Assembly: GCA_948144175.1 (NCBI GenBank)
Contig: CANXME010002068.1
Location: 4,030,001 to 4,094,000, forward strand
Direction of reading: 5' to 3'
DNA: 64,000 nt
Source: Closterium sp. NIES-65
Taxonomy: Eukaryota; Streptophyta; Zygnematophyceae; Desmidiales; Closteriaceae
The notes below the pieces were generated by a model. That model worked only from the letters and a program-made list of their open reading frames with translations. It made no database searches and was not told where the DNA came from. The position numbers were made by a program, and so were the translations under genes. The first letter of the stretch is position 1. The number at the start of each line of letters is the position of its first letter. Shown in pieces: positions 12,347 through 24,300 of the stretch.

Positions 12347-13134
12347 GTGTGCGTGCATGTGTGTGTGTATGTAATGGTATGAGGGCATGGGATAATATAC
12401 ATTTCATGCTTATAATTGTGTGTGAATGTTGAGTCATGATGTCGAGTGTGTGTGTCGAGTCAATAGCGAGTTATCGCTAGACGCGTGTTACGCGGTCGTT
12501 TGTGTCTCGCGCGCGGTTTTTATTTTGTCGTGCGCGGTTTCTATTTTGTCCTGTGTCGAACGTTCGGCGTGTCGCAGGTGTGTGTAGAAGACCCATCAAG
12601 AACTCAAGGATGAGTTTGTGATGAAGAGCCCGAGCCTTGGTGTCAAGCCTCAAGTGATTTCGAAGCTCGCCAAAAGGGTGCACCTCAAGATATTGAAGAT
12701 AGTTACATTACTTTGTGTAGTGTAACATTTCACTTGGTGTAGGCCCTAGTGAAGGGTAGTTTCGAGACCCTTCGTGGTTGGGGACAGTGTGGCACTGTTC
12801 CACATCACTGTACCTCGGCTCTTGGGGTTTGTAGGAGCTGGGAGTCATTCCCAACTCGTAACTCTTCCTAACTCTTCCTATCTTGTGTTCTAAAACTATG
12901 TTGCTGCCATAGTGCCGTTCGCTCAAACCAACGCTGTGTCGTCAGTTCTTAATGAAAGCGTGCGATCTAAATTGCCTATTGTAGGCGACGTTAAGGCGCT
13001 CCATATCCAAGTTGAATGAAGTCATTTGGAGTTGTGAGCAGATCGCTATGAACGTTTGAAGCTGCTGTGCAGAAATCCGACTATGCACTCTATCTTTCGT
13101 TTTAGGCACATTGGAGCCTACTGTGACTATAACA
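12347..13134 (+). repeat. 3' LTR of copia G
   Basis: Direct copy of the 5' LTR, slightly shorter at its left side, ending in ATAACA immediately before the target duplication AACGT. Confidence 0.92.
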
Positions 13135-13559
13135 AACGTGGCCAGGAGACGGCCCGTCCGTGCACACGTGCAAATCGCCACGCGCTGTCCTCTAGGAATA
13201 TAGGTATTAACCCATTCATCCTGAAGGACGGCGTTGCTCACCAAGTTCGTAGAGAACGAGAGGAGGTGAAGACCTGACAGTGAGCCAGACGGAACCGCTG
13301 GACATGGGAGAACAGTGGAGAAACGTGCAAAAACCGGTCCCCCAGAGGGGTCAGCCAGAGAGACTGCAACCGGTGGTGTGAGTGGTGTGATCATCGTGCT
13401 GTCGCGAAAGAAGCAGCGGGAAGCACCTAAGTCAAGTGTGAAGGTGTGCAAGGCCTCAGCATGCGCAGTACCAGAGAGAGCAGACTCACCAGCACCTAGA
13501 GCAGACTCACCAGCACCTAGAGCAGATGCACCAGCAGCTAGAGCAGCAGCCTCTATACC

Positions 13560-14319
13560 AGGGTCTGGGTTGGGCAGGGCAGCTCGGGCTGGGCGGCGCG
13601 GCTCGGCCTGGGCGGCGCGGCCAGCAGGGCGCACGCTGTGCAGGGCAGCAGGGCGCGCGGGATGCAGGGCAGCAGGGCGCGCGGGATGCAGGGCAGGGTG
13701 GCGCGCTGGCTGCAGGGCGCGCGTGCGGGTAGGGCGCACTTAGGCGGTGCGCGTGTGGGCAGGGCGCGCTTGGGCAGAGGGCGCGTAGGCAGGAACGGAG
13801 GCGCACGGCTAGAAGGGCAGCGCGCGGGCAGGAAAGAGGCGGCGCGCGGGCCCTAGGGTGACGCGACGGGCAGGGCAGGGACGGCGTGCGGGCCCTAGGG
13901 CGGCGCGCGGGCCCTAGGGTGACGCGACGGGTAGGGCAGGGCGTCGCGCGGGCCCTAGGGTGACGCGACAGGTAGGGCAGGGCGTCACGTGGGCCCTACG
14001 GCGACGCGAAAGGCAGGAAAGGGCGTCGCGGAGGTCCTAGGGCGACGCGACGGGCAGGGCAGGGCGTCGCGCGGGTCCTAGGGCGACGCGACGGGCAGGG
14101 CAGGGCATCGCACGGGTCCTAGGGTGACGCGACGGGCAGGGCAGGGCGTCACGCGGGTCCTAGGGCGGCGCGACGGGCAGGGCAGGGCGTCGCGCGGCTA
14201 GCAAGGCGGCGCGACGGGCAGGGCAAGACGGCCCGGCACCTAGCAGGGTGGCGCGAGGGCAGGGCAGGACGGCGCGGCAGCCAGCAGGGTAGCGCGCGGG
14301 GAGGGCAGGACAGCGCGAC
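13560..14319 (-). repeat. Leader minisatellite of copia E (41-bp units)
   Basis: This GC-rich non-coding tract is made of degenerate 41-bp tandem units (GGGTCCTAGGGCGACGCGAC and onward, for example starting near 14073 and 14114). It lies where the untranslated leader of copia E is expected, between primer-binding site and coding region, and is separated from the rest of the leader (19565-19689) by element F. Apparent open frames here are by-products of the repeat. Confidence 0.85.
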
Positions 14320-14857
14320 TGTTGTAGAGGACTCTCCTCTACTTTGCAGGAACTTGAAGTTGTACTAAACAATAGAGCACTCTGCTGGCTTTCCAATGAG
14401 CCATCAAACACCCAATTCGCCCAAGTAACGAGGGAATTCTAGGCGTTTATGTGCTTGCTAGTGCTCTTAGAACAAATGATAGGAACTCTCTGGATTTTGT
14501 AGTCGAGTCTATCACATACAAAGTGATTCATGTTTTGCAGTATGATGCATGCAATACAAAGCAACTAGTTTTATAGCATGCAATCAACATCGAACCGCGT
14601 TCGTAACATCGCATCGCTACACTTTGCGAATGTTCTCGTAACATTTCGAAGGGGTGAAATTCGACACTCGAATTTCACTCATTCGAATGTTCGTTCAAGT
14701 TCCGAACTTTCTGGTGCTGCCACGTGGCACCGAATCGATTGGTCTTCCGTAGTCAAACTTCAGCTCCACGCAATCTTGCAGCTCACTCAAAGGTGAGCAC
14801 CAAAAAACAGCAGCGCTTGGTGGTTGGGGGCAAAACCGCCCCACGCAACCTTCAACA
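14320..14857 (-). repeat. 3' LTR of copia F
   Basis: A 538-bp direct repeat of 19030-19564, next to the polypurine tract. It lies in the leader repeat of copia E. Confidence 0.92.
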
Positions 14858-17800
14858 CTCCCCCTTGCACCCAAGCCACTAGGTGCTCAAACCAACACGC
14901 TCACAGCATGCACAGAATGAGTCCTTAGGGAGTGGTTTGGTGAGGAAATCCGCCGGTTGAGCTTTGGTGCTCACATAAGTGAGTTTGACCTCACCTTTCT
15001 CAACCGCCTCACAAATGAAGTGATGCTTCACTTCGATATGCTTGGTTCGCCCATGAAGGACCGCGTTGTGAGAGAGGCTTATGGCGGCTTGGTTGTCACA
15101 AAAGAGAGGAGTTGGGTTCATTTGAGGATGCGCAAGCTCCGCTAGAAGACGTCGTAACCATATTGCCTCCATGGCACCTTGAGTGAGTGCCATATACTCC
15201 GCTTCCGTTGAGCTTAGAGCCACGGTTGGTTGCTTCTTGCTTTGCCAACTCACGGCTGCCCTAAGCAAGGTGAAGACGTACCCAGAGGTACTCTTGCGCG
15301 TGCTCAGTTCTCCCGCGTAGTCCGAGTCGGCCTATCCTTTGAGTTCGATAGGGCCAGCTTCATACACGAGCCCCAAGTTAGGTGTGCCTTGGAGGTAGCG
15401 TAGAACGCTTCCTCCCACGCGCACATGCTCGGTATGGGGGTTGCTCACGACTCGTCCAAGCACCCCAACGGTGTATGCGAGGTCGGGACGAGTAGAAACG
15501 GCGGCATACATGAGCGAGCCCACTAGCGAATGAAACCGCGTCCCCTCGGCTTCGTCGAGGGCGGATTCTTCCTCTCCCATGAGGCAAGAAAATCCCGTAG
15601 CTAGTGGTGTTCCCACCAGTTTGCTATTGCCCATGCCGAAGCTCTCCACTACCCCCTTCACATATTTCTCTTGGTGGAGGTGGATGGTCCCGTTGGCTCG
15701 GTCATGGTCGACATGCATCCCGAGGTAGTACGTGACCGGCCCCAAGTTTCTCATTGCAAACTCCGCCCCTAGTCATTGCTTGACCTCCCGAATGAGGTCT
15801 TTGGAGTCGGAGAAGAGGAGTAAGTCATCAACGTAGAGCAAAAGCACCAATTGCTTCTCCCCCTCCTTCAACACGTATAAAGCGCTATCGCACTCGCTAC
15901 GCGCGAAGCCGTGTTGAAGAAGAAAGTCGTCGATGCGCGTGTACCATCTGCATGGACTTTGCTTCAAGCCGTAGAGGGTACGCTTGTGCCTCCACACCCT
16001 TCCGCTACCATCATCGTACCCCAGGGTTTGCCGCATGTAGACTTCTTCCATAAGAAGTCCGTAGAGGAAGGCGGTGCAAACGTCCAATTGCTCCACCTCG
16101 AGGTTGAGGGATGCCGCTAGCGCGAGCAACACCCGAAGAGTTGTAGCATTAGCGACGGGAGCAAAAGTCTCGCTATAGTGCTCCCCCTCCCATTGAGTGT
16201 AGCCTTGAGCTACAAGCCTCGCCTTGTAGCGTTCGACACTCCCATCGGCTTCCAACTTCTTCTTAAGCACCCATTTGCACCCCACCAAGTAGGCACCCTT
16301 CGGCAGGTCGACGAGCTCGAACACGTCCTTCTCTTTGATCGAGGCTAGTTCCTTCTCCATTGCTTGTTTCCATAGTGGCGCATCCGGAGAAGCCAAAGCC
16401 TCGGTATGGGTGCGAGGGTCATTACCCAAGGTTGCGAAGCAATATGCCGCACGCTCCTCGTCCAACTCCCCAACGGCTACCATAGCATAGTCATTGTACT
16501 TCGTGTTGGAGCAACGTATACGTTGCTCGAGGGTCAACGCCAATGGGAGGGAGGAAGGTGTGGAGGAAGTTGCCGCCTCGGTTGGTGGCACCTCCACCAC
16601 GTCGTCGTTGCTCTCCTCGTTCTCTCCCCTTCCATTTTTGGCTTCCTTTTCCACTTGTGATGGAACCTCCACCGCTTCATCCTCCTCTCATGCAGGAAGG
16701 ATAATGGTGAGTTGCGGCGCTGGTTGTTCCTTCGTCGGGAACTTGACTTCATCCAAGACCACATCCCGAGTCGTGACGACGCGCTTGTCGCCCAAGTCCC
16801 AGACTTGCCACGCATGCTCGTTCGCCGCAATTCCCAAGTAGATCGCCTCACGAGCCTTTGGTTGCAACTTCTGGCGAAGGGGATCCGGTACATGGTAGTA
16901 GCAAAGGCACCCAAAGGTGCGTAGGCGGGATAGGTCCGGCTTCGTTCCGGTCCATGCTTCGAATGGAGTCGTTCTCGGGAGCACCTTTGTCGGCAAACGG
17001 TTGCGAATCCACGCCGCTAACAAACTCGCCTCACCCCACCACTTGCTCCCAAGCTTGGAGTGTTGAAGAAGAGAACGAACGGCTTCCACAAACGTGCAAT
17101 TAAGCCGCTCCGCCGCTCCATTTTGTTGGGGTGTGTAGGGTGTTGTGACATCATGCTTGATGCCCTCACTCTTCATCCATTTCGCAAGCTCGTTGTTCAC
17201 GAATTCGCCACCACCATCAGTACGAATAACCTTGATCCGCTTCTTGTCTTCGTCGCAAACTTCGAGCGCCCACTCTTGAATCGCCTTGGCCGTATCTCCC
17301 TTAGCCTTCAAGAGCCGGGTCCAACACATCCGCGTCGCGTCATCGAGCATTACCAAGAGGAACCGCACTCCTCCCTTTGATGCATGCCGCATCGGTCCAC
17401 ACACGTCCATGTGACCAAGCGCAAGCGGATCCTTCGCGAGGGGTGACGTTCGGCTACCAAATGGCTTGCAAGCCATTTTTCCTTCGACACACGCCGCGCA
17501 CACGCCCTTCTCACCATCGCCGGCGATCACGTCGACTCCCTTCGCAAGTCCTTTGTTGGCCAACTCCTTGACCGATTCGTAGTTGGTGTGCGCAAGCCGA
17601 TTTTGCCACGCCTTGAGAGTTGCCTTGGACCCTTGCGCCACGTTGGATGAAGCCGCTCTCGGGTGCGTCTTGACTTGGTAGAGTTCTCCGTTGAGAACGC
17701 CTTGTGCAAATTGCTTCCCCTTCCAAAAGAGGTTCATCGTCGCGCCACCAATGGTGACCTTCACGTCCTTCTTCGCGAGTTGAGTGACGGAGAGTAGATT

Positions 17801-19029
17801 CACCTTCAACCCTGGGACGTGAAGCACGTTTGTGATGTCCACCGGTCCTCCATCGACGATGAGACGCGTACTCCCAACTCCGACCAATGGTAGTGACTTG
17901 TTGTTTTCGAAGATGACGCGCGTGACGTCTCCCGGTGCACCAACGTTGGTGAGGAATGATGCCGAGTGTGTCATGTGTTGTGTTGCGCAGGTTTCGAGGA
18001 ACCACGCGTTGCTTGGAGTGTTGGTTCCGTCACCGGCCAATAACACGATCGACTCCCTTGTATCATCCGCCTCGCCGGATGCCGTATGCGCGTTGCCCTC
18101 GTGGCTCCGCACCTTCGATGGAGTCCAATCGCTCGGCCGCTTCCGACACTCACGCCAAAAGTGTCCCATTTTGCCGCAATAGTGGCACTTGCTCGCGCCG
18201 TTCGACGTGTTTCCCTTGCTGCGATCGCTTCCTCCAGACGAATTCTTCGTCCCACCTTTGCTCCAAAGGGACTTTCTTTCCGGAACTCCCTTCGGAGAAC
18301 ATGGCGGCACCCTCGATCTCATTAGCGAATTGTCGGCGACGCGATTCTTCATAGAGAAGCCGACCGACCACCATTTCCTTCGTCCAAGTGTCTTGCACGC
18401 TATCGAGTGTCGTAATCACCGTCGACCACTCTTCCGGAAGGCCGCAAAGCAAGGTCAAAATCCAATCCTCCTCCGTGACCGTTCCACTGAGGTCTATGAA
18501 CGTTTTCTCGAGTTCCTCCACACGAGTCGCATACCCGTGCATCGATTCGCCCGCGCGTATCTTCATCGTGTAGAACGCATTCCGGGCTAGGATCTTGCCG
18601 TGGAGAGTCTTGTTCACGTGGATCGTCTCGAGCCGCTTCCACGCTTCATGCGCTGACGCTTTGAGCTTGATGCACATGCGCACCGAGCTCACGAAATTGA
18701 TGCCGATGTGCGAAATCAACGTAGCGAACGCATTTTGGTCCTTCTTCCATGCCGCGATGCCGCTCTCGTCGTCCGGCTTCTTCTCCGTTCCATCGAAGAA
18801 ACCCCAAAATCCTCGCTCCATCATGAGCACTTGGAACTTAAACTTCCACGCGGAGTAGTTGTCCCGTGAAAATCAGTACCGCCGACGTGTCGAACATCGT
18901 TGTGGTTGCCCAATGTTTCCCGGAATTTAGAATGACACCATCCAAGGAAGTGCGGGAGGCCTCACTTGACGTCATCATGCTTGCTCTTTGTCGCACACAT
19001 AGACTCCTCCTACCAGCTCTGATACCACG

Positions 19030-19564
19030 GTTGTAGAGGAATCTCCTCAACTTTGCAGGAACTTGGAAATGTACTAAACGATAGAGCACTCTGCTGGCTT
19101 TCCAACGAGCCCTCAAACACCCAATTCGCCCAAGTAACAAGGGAGTTCTAGGCGTTTATGTGCTTGCTAGTGCTCTTAGAACAAAGGATAGGAGCTCTCT
19201 GGATTTTGTAGTCGAGTCTATCACATACAAAGTGATTCGGGTTTTCAGTATGATGCATGCAATACAAAGCAACTAGTTTTATAGCATGCAATCAACATCG
19301 AACCGCGTTCGTAACATCGCATCGCTACACTTCGCGAATGTTATCGTAACATTTCGAAGGGGTGAAATTCGACACTTGAATTTCACTCATTCGAATGTTC
19401 GTCAAGTCCCGAACTTTCTGGTGTTGCCACGTGCCACCGAATCGATTGGTCTTCCGAAGTCAAACTTCAGCTCCACGCAATCGTGCAGCTCATTCGAAGG
19501 TGAGCACCAAAAAATAGCAGCGCTTGGTGGTTGGGGGCAAAACCGCCCCACGCAACCTTCAACA
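19030..19564 (-). repeat. 5' LTR of copia F
   Basis: A 535-bp direct repeat of 14320-14857, next to the initiator-Met primer-binding site at 19016-19027. Confidence 0.92.
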
Positions 19565-19643
19565 ATGACTGATGGGGCAGTGCGACAGGTAGGGTAGGGC
19601 GCTACGAACAGGGTAACGCACTACTGGAAGGGAACTATTCGGT

Positions 19644-19676
19644 GGGCCCTAAAAAAAACGGTCCTCGAACAGGACC
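19644..19676 (-). ncRNA. Leader stem-loop plus GGGCCC box, copia E
   Basis: Minus-strand RNA would form a 6-bp stem GGTCCT/AGGACC (plus-strand 19660-19665 with 19671-19676), followed after a U-rich gap by GGGCCCACC (GGGCCC at 19644-19649). The same arrangement occurs in copies A, B, C and D with different but complementary stem sequences. The role in packaging or dimerisation is inferred only. Confidence 0.6.
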
Positions 19677-19689
19677 TGCTTTGATACCA

Positions 19690-19819
19690 TGTCAGAAGAC
19701 TAAACGAAAATGGTGAAACTAACAGCATGCAGGAGTACAAGACCAAACCCTAATTGGGTTGTACCCCCTATGGGCTATCCCACTACGGCCTTCTCAACAT
19801 GCAACATATAAGTTTGACA
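19690..19819 (-). repeat. 5' LTR of copia E (130 bp)
   Basis: It has TGTCA...TGACA ends, lies directly beside the primer-binding site complement at 19678-19689, and contains the family motif GTACCCCCTATGGG near 19761-19774. A matching 3' LTR for this copy was not found. Confidence 0.85.
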
Positions 19820-20934
19820 ATCTCTGCGTTCGTTCACTTAGTCATTTCCAACATGCAACATACTTGCTGTGCACCCATGGCCCCTGCGTAGATCTCAGCC
19901 TCACAACTGGAGCTGAGAACAGAAGACGAGCGGGTAGACCGCCACAAAACAGATCCGAAGCCAAGGCTGAAAGGGTAACCCTGTGACGACCGTTTCGTAG
20001 CCAATTCGTCAACCCAAGAAGCGTCTACGTGACCAGTGAGGACAACAGGACCCCGTCCTCCAAGCACGAGCCCCATGCCCGATGTACTGCACAAGTAGCG
20101 CATCACCCTCTTAACGGCCTTCTAGTGCTCTGGTCGGTGTCTTCCGGGCGCAACGTAGCATGCCTGGATGCTAAGAGGGTAAGCAAGGTCAGGTCGAGTG
20201 CAAGTCATCAGGTACATGAGGCAGCCCACTAGCTCTAGATACGGGCCACTCGGCTCTACGAACTCATCTGAAGGCAGAGCTAAGAGCGAGTGGCTGGTAG
20301 GTAGAGGAGTGGACTGTGGCGAGGAGTACAGGAAGTCGAAGCGCTGAAGGACCTGCTGCACCATGTGTGACTGAGTCAGGGTAATGGTGCGCCGTGCTCT
20401 GTCCCGGGTGATCTGCAAGCCAAGGTAGCTGCGCAGTTCACCCAGGTCTGTACATGTGTGTCTCTTCCGCAGCTCCGACTTCACGTGGGCCAGTCCAGCA
20501 GTGTCAGCAGTGGCAAAGACCAATTCGTCGACGTACACGAGGATGTAGAACGGCGGTAGCGAAGTGTCGGTGCGGAGAAACAGCGACGGGTCAGGAGTAG
20601 AAGGAGCAAACCCAAGAGCCGCAAGAGTCGTCCTCACTGTGTCGTGCCACTCACGAGGCGCCTTGCGGAGATCGTAGACTGGCCGCTTGAGGCTCCACTA
20701 GGTACCAGGAGGGAACGACCCAGTGAAGCCAGGTGGGCGGCGAAGCCAGGTCTCCTCATGTAGGATGCCCTGTAGGAAAGCAATGCTAAAGTCAAGAGAG
20801 TGAAGCTCATAGGCACGCTGACCGGCGACGTGCAGCAGCACCCGAAGAGTGGTCATCTTCGGGGTAGGGGAGAAGGTATGGAAGAAGTCAACTCCCTGTC
20901 GCTAACTAAAGCCTCGTGCAACGCAACGCGCCTT

Positions 20935-21336
20935 TGTCACAGGATCGAATTCTCAATCGAAACTTGTCACTAAAACTGAATACAAGGCATTTTTATACTC
21001 GGAAAATACAAGGATAAACGAGATAAAACGAACCTTCGGGAACACGCCCTTCCCGATACTACAATCACAAGTGCGCACAAGCACGCAAGGCTATTGGCAC
21101 TTGGGATTACGCCCAGATTACACCGTATACACCACTGTCGGCGCTGTCGGTGCCGTATAATAGGTATGTCGGTGGGAAAAGTAGGAAATAAGAGAAATAA
21201 ATAGAAGGCTCTAGAAAATAGAATAGTAGGCCGATTGAGATGAGATAAAGACCAAAACAAAGAGGAGAAAAGGGAGAATAGGATAACGGAAAAATATAAT
21301 AGTGAGAAAATATTATAACGGGGACGTCCTCTCACA
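20935..21336 (-). repeat. 3' LTR of chromovirus L
   Basis: Starts TGTCACAGG and ends CTCTCACA on the plus strand, 402 bp, next to the polypurine tract. Confidence 0.95.
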
Positions 21337-24300
21337 CTTCCCCCCCTCAAAGCTGGGTGGTAGAAGTAACACCCTGCTTGACAAGGTAGTCTTGGAGAGG
21401 ACGGCGGGCGTTATCCATGTCGTGTTCAGGTACCCAGGTATCCTCGGAAGGATCATAGCCTTTCCAACGAATCAAGAGCTCCAAGGTACCGCGACGTCGT
21501 CATCGATGCGCCAGAACGGCTTCGACTTCGTACTCGGGTTCCCCATTAATGATCACTGGCAGTGGCGGCGGCGGCTGGCAACCTTTGAAGACCGTGTTTG
21601 GGTCACGATAGGGCTTGAGAAGTTGAACATGGAAGGCATTGTGAATTCTCCAGGTAGCTGGTAAACGCAAGCGGAAGGTTACTGGAGTGACCTGCGCCTC
21701 GACGAGAAAAGGTCCGCAGAAGCGAGGTCGGAGCTTAGACGGAAGATGGCTAATGTCGAGATTGCGTGTATCCAGAAGCACTTGATCGCCAATCTTGATG
21801 GAATGATCGTTGCGACTCCGATCAGCGAGCTTCTTTTGTTGTTGCTGGATAGTCAAAAGACGTTTATGCGTGCGCTCCCACAATTGGTGCATAGTGGTAA
21901 TGAAGTCATGTGCGGGTTGCACCGTGGCGGGTACTGTTGGTTTCGGAGGCGTGAGTGGGTTGCGACCGTAACAGAGGAAGAAAGGAGTTTGCCCTGTTGC
22001 GGCGTGCGTGGCGTTGTAATACGCAAACTCGAGAACCGGCAGGTGTGCATCCCATTTAGAGATATCGTCCTTACACGCTGCTCACAGAAGCTGTTCGACA
22101 ATCTGGTTGAGGCGCTCTGTCTGACCATCCCTTTGGGGATGATAGGCTGATGACATGGCGAGTTTGGTCCCCATGAGCGACATGAGCTCCTTCCAGAATT
22201 TACTCGTGAATTTCGGGTCTCTGTCGGAGATCAGCGTGGTTGGAATGCCATGTTGCGAGATGACGTAGCGGAAGAATAATTGCGCTGTCTCCTCGGTGCG
22301 AGCCGTTGTGTGTGTCGGAATGAAGTGTCCCATTTTGGAGAATTTGTCGATGACGACTAGAATGGCGTCGTAACCAGCTTTGGTAGGTGGTAACTCGGTG
22401 ATGAAGTCGAGGCTAACCACTTGCCAAGGCTGTTCAGGGACTGGAAGAGGCTGTAGTAACCCTGCTTTCTTCTGTTTGCTGCTCTTCATCCGTTGGCATG
22501 TGTCGCACGAGTTGACGAATTTTTGTACGTCATCCGCCATTTGGGGCCAATAATAATGCTTCGCAATACCGGCAAGCGTCTTGTTACTACCGAAGTGGCC
22601 CGCGTAGAGAACATCATGATATTCTTTGAGCAGTAGCTGGCGTAAAGGAGGGTAATTAGGTACCCATATTTTTGTGGATCCCTTGCGGTATGCGATGTCT
22701 TGATCCCAATGTAGAAGATGGCGCTTTTCTGCTACAGAGACTTCGGGGTCGATGGTGTATCCATGTGTGAAGAGTCCCTTCAAAAGTGGGTTCATGCCAT
22801 CGACTTGTAGGGCGGCAACGTGTGCAGGGCGACTGAGTGCGTCTGCCTTGTTATTGTGCCCCGGCTTATACACGATGTCGTAATGGAAGTGGGTTTCGAG
22901 AAAGTCAATCCACCGGACCTGCCGCCAGGAGAGTGTTGGTTGGGTCTTCAGATACTTGAGGCTGCAGTGGTCGGTGTAGACGGTCGTTTTTCTTCCTTCG
23001 ATGGCGAGGGCCTCTTTGTCATGGATGGGGTAATTGAGTTCTGCCCCGTGAATTTTTTTACTGAGGTATGCAATGGGTTGCAGTCCCTTCCCTTGATCCT
23101 GCATAAGTACTGCGCCCACTGCTTGATCGCTAGCATCGGCCTCGATGACATAGTCAAGTTCAGGGTCTGGCATGATAAGGACAGGTGCGGACGTGAGTGC
23201 GGTTTTAAGTTGTTCCACGGCTTCCTGGTGCTTCGCCTCCCATTGATATGGTGTATTCTTCTTCAACAGGTTCGTTAATGGTGCGGCAATCTTGGCGTAG
23301 TTCGGTACGAACCGGTTGTAGTAGTTGGCAAATCCAAGGAACTGTTGTAACTCCTTCACGTTCTCAGGGGTCTTCCACGTTCGCACTGCTTCGATCTTCT
23401 TAGGATCCACGTGAACTCCTTGAGCGCTCACCATATGTCCATGGAACTGGACTTTTTCCAACGCAAACTCGCACTTGGATAGTTTCACGTAGAAGCGTTC
23501 TCGTCGAAGAATTTCAAAAACCCGTCGCAGATGCTCAACGTGCTTCTTCATGTCTTTCGAGTAGATCAGGATATCGTCCAAATATACCACCACGCACTCG
23601 TCCAGAAGGGGCCGAAGGATGTGGTTCATTTCCGCCTGAAATGTGGCTGGTGCGTTAGTGAGTCCGAACGGCATCACGAGATACTCGTATGACCCATACC
23701 GAGTTCGAAAGGCGGTTTTGTGGATAGAGTTGTCCGCCATACGAATTTGCCAGTATCCCGATCTGAGGTCGAGCTTGGAGAATACCGTAGCACCGCGAAG
23801 TTGATCGAGTAAGCCGTCGATCCGTGGTATCGGGTATTTATTTTTTACAGTCTGCTTGTTCAAGGCTCGGTAGTCGATGCACATTCGCAGACTTCCGTCT
23901 GGCTTCGGAGTGAAGAGAACAGGAGCTCCGTACGGCGAAGTCGAAGGTCGAATCAGCCCTTTCTCTAGGAGATACTCTATTTGTTTTTTCATATCGGCAA
24001 GCTCTGTCGGGCTCAGCCGGTATGGTGCTCGGAACGTTGGCTTGGACCCCGGCTCTTCTACGATCTCGTGTTGATGTGTTCGGTATGGCGGTAGTTGATC
24101 AGGTAAATCGTCGGGGAGAACGTCCTGGAACTCTTCAAGAATTTTCTTGACTGCTGGAGGAAGTTCCTGGGTCTGCTTCTCTCTGTTGTCTGCTTCGTTG
24201 ACTATCGCCATGAATCCCGCCGTGGTCCGTTTGACGTCCTTTTCAAAGCGTGCGAGTGTCTCGACTGGAATATTTCCCGTGTCGTCCCATTTGGGAAGGC

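Larger units (their letters stand above)
9204..13134 (+). mobile_element. Ty1/copia element G, shortened, with two LTRs and target duplication
   Basis: A complete insertion unit with LTRs at 9204-10031 and about 12347-13134, flanked by a perfect 5-bp duplication AACGT (9199-9203 and 13135-13139) in copia E. The primer-binding site TGGTATCAGAGCCCC starts at 10034. Gag of the UBN2 type begins near 10149. A canonical zinc knuckle CHYCHKTGHMWRDC lies near 10915-10956, a protease motif VIDSGATYSM near 11230-11260, the integrase zinc-binding part near 11885-12010 and the start of the integrase core to about 12340. Reverse transcriptase and RNase H are absent, so it could not move by itself. By eye the LTRs differ at about ten of some 790 positions (about 1.3%), which suggests a fairly young insertion. 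The coding part has one or more further breaks. Confidence 0.93.
14320..19564 (-). mobile_element. Ty1/copia element F with both LTRs
   Basis: A full-length minus-strand copia with LTRs at 14320-14857 and 19030-19564 that begin TGTTG/GGTTG and end CAACA. The primer-binding site (TGGTATCAGAGC, plus-strand 19016-19027) and polypurine tract (plus-strand CTCCCCCTTG, 14858-14867) are in place. Order on the minus strand: UBN2-type Gag (about 18830-18200), zinc knuckle CHYCGKMGHFWREC (about 18149-18190), protease, integrase (about 17600-16900), reverse transcriptase (about 16400-15350, YVDDLLLFS) and RNase H ([10 protein letters not shown], 15260-14900). By eye the LTRs differ at roughly 27 of 537 positions (about 5%). 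Flanking pentamers GCGAC and ATGAC agree in three of five bases, so the target duplication is doubtful. A few breaks are present. Confidence 0.93.
7570..19819 (-). mobile_element. Short-LTR copia element E, partial, carrying copia G and copia F
   Basis: Minus-strand member of the short-LTR copia family. Its parts, from the 5' side: LTR 19690-19819; primer-binding site (plus-strand 19678-19689, TGGTATCAAAGC); leader stem-loop (19660-19676); leader with 41-bp repeats (13560-14319), split by element F; a protease region with LDLGASRCFF (about 13410-13450); integrase (about 9203-8080), split from the protease by element G; and the integrase-RT linker (about 8050-7570). Most of Gag, the reverse transcriptase, RNase H and a 3' LTR were not found. 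It is a heavily broken fossil. It predates both insertions it carries. Confidence 0.8.

Noticed and set aside
13560-14319. Regular spacer-like repeats considered as a CRISPR array
   Set aside because: Units are contiguous and degenerate with no unique spacers, and the context is a eukaryotic retroelement leader.
20935-21336. Considered as a solo LTR
   Set aside because: It adjoins a polypurine tract and internal gypsy coding sequence, and its partner LTR is found at 34134-34214 plus 41683-42003.
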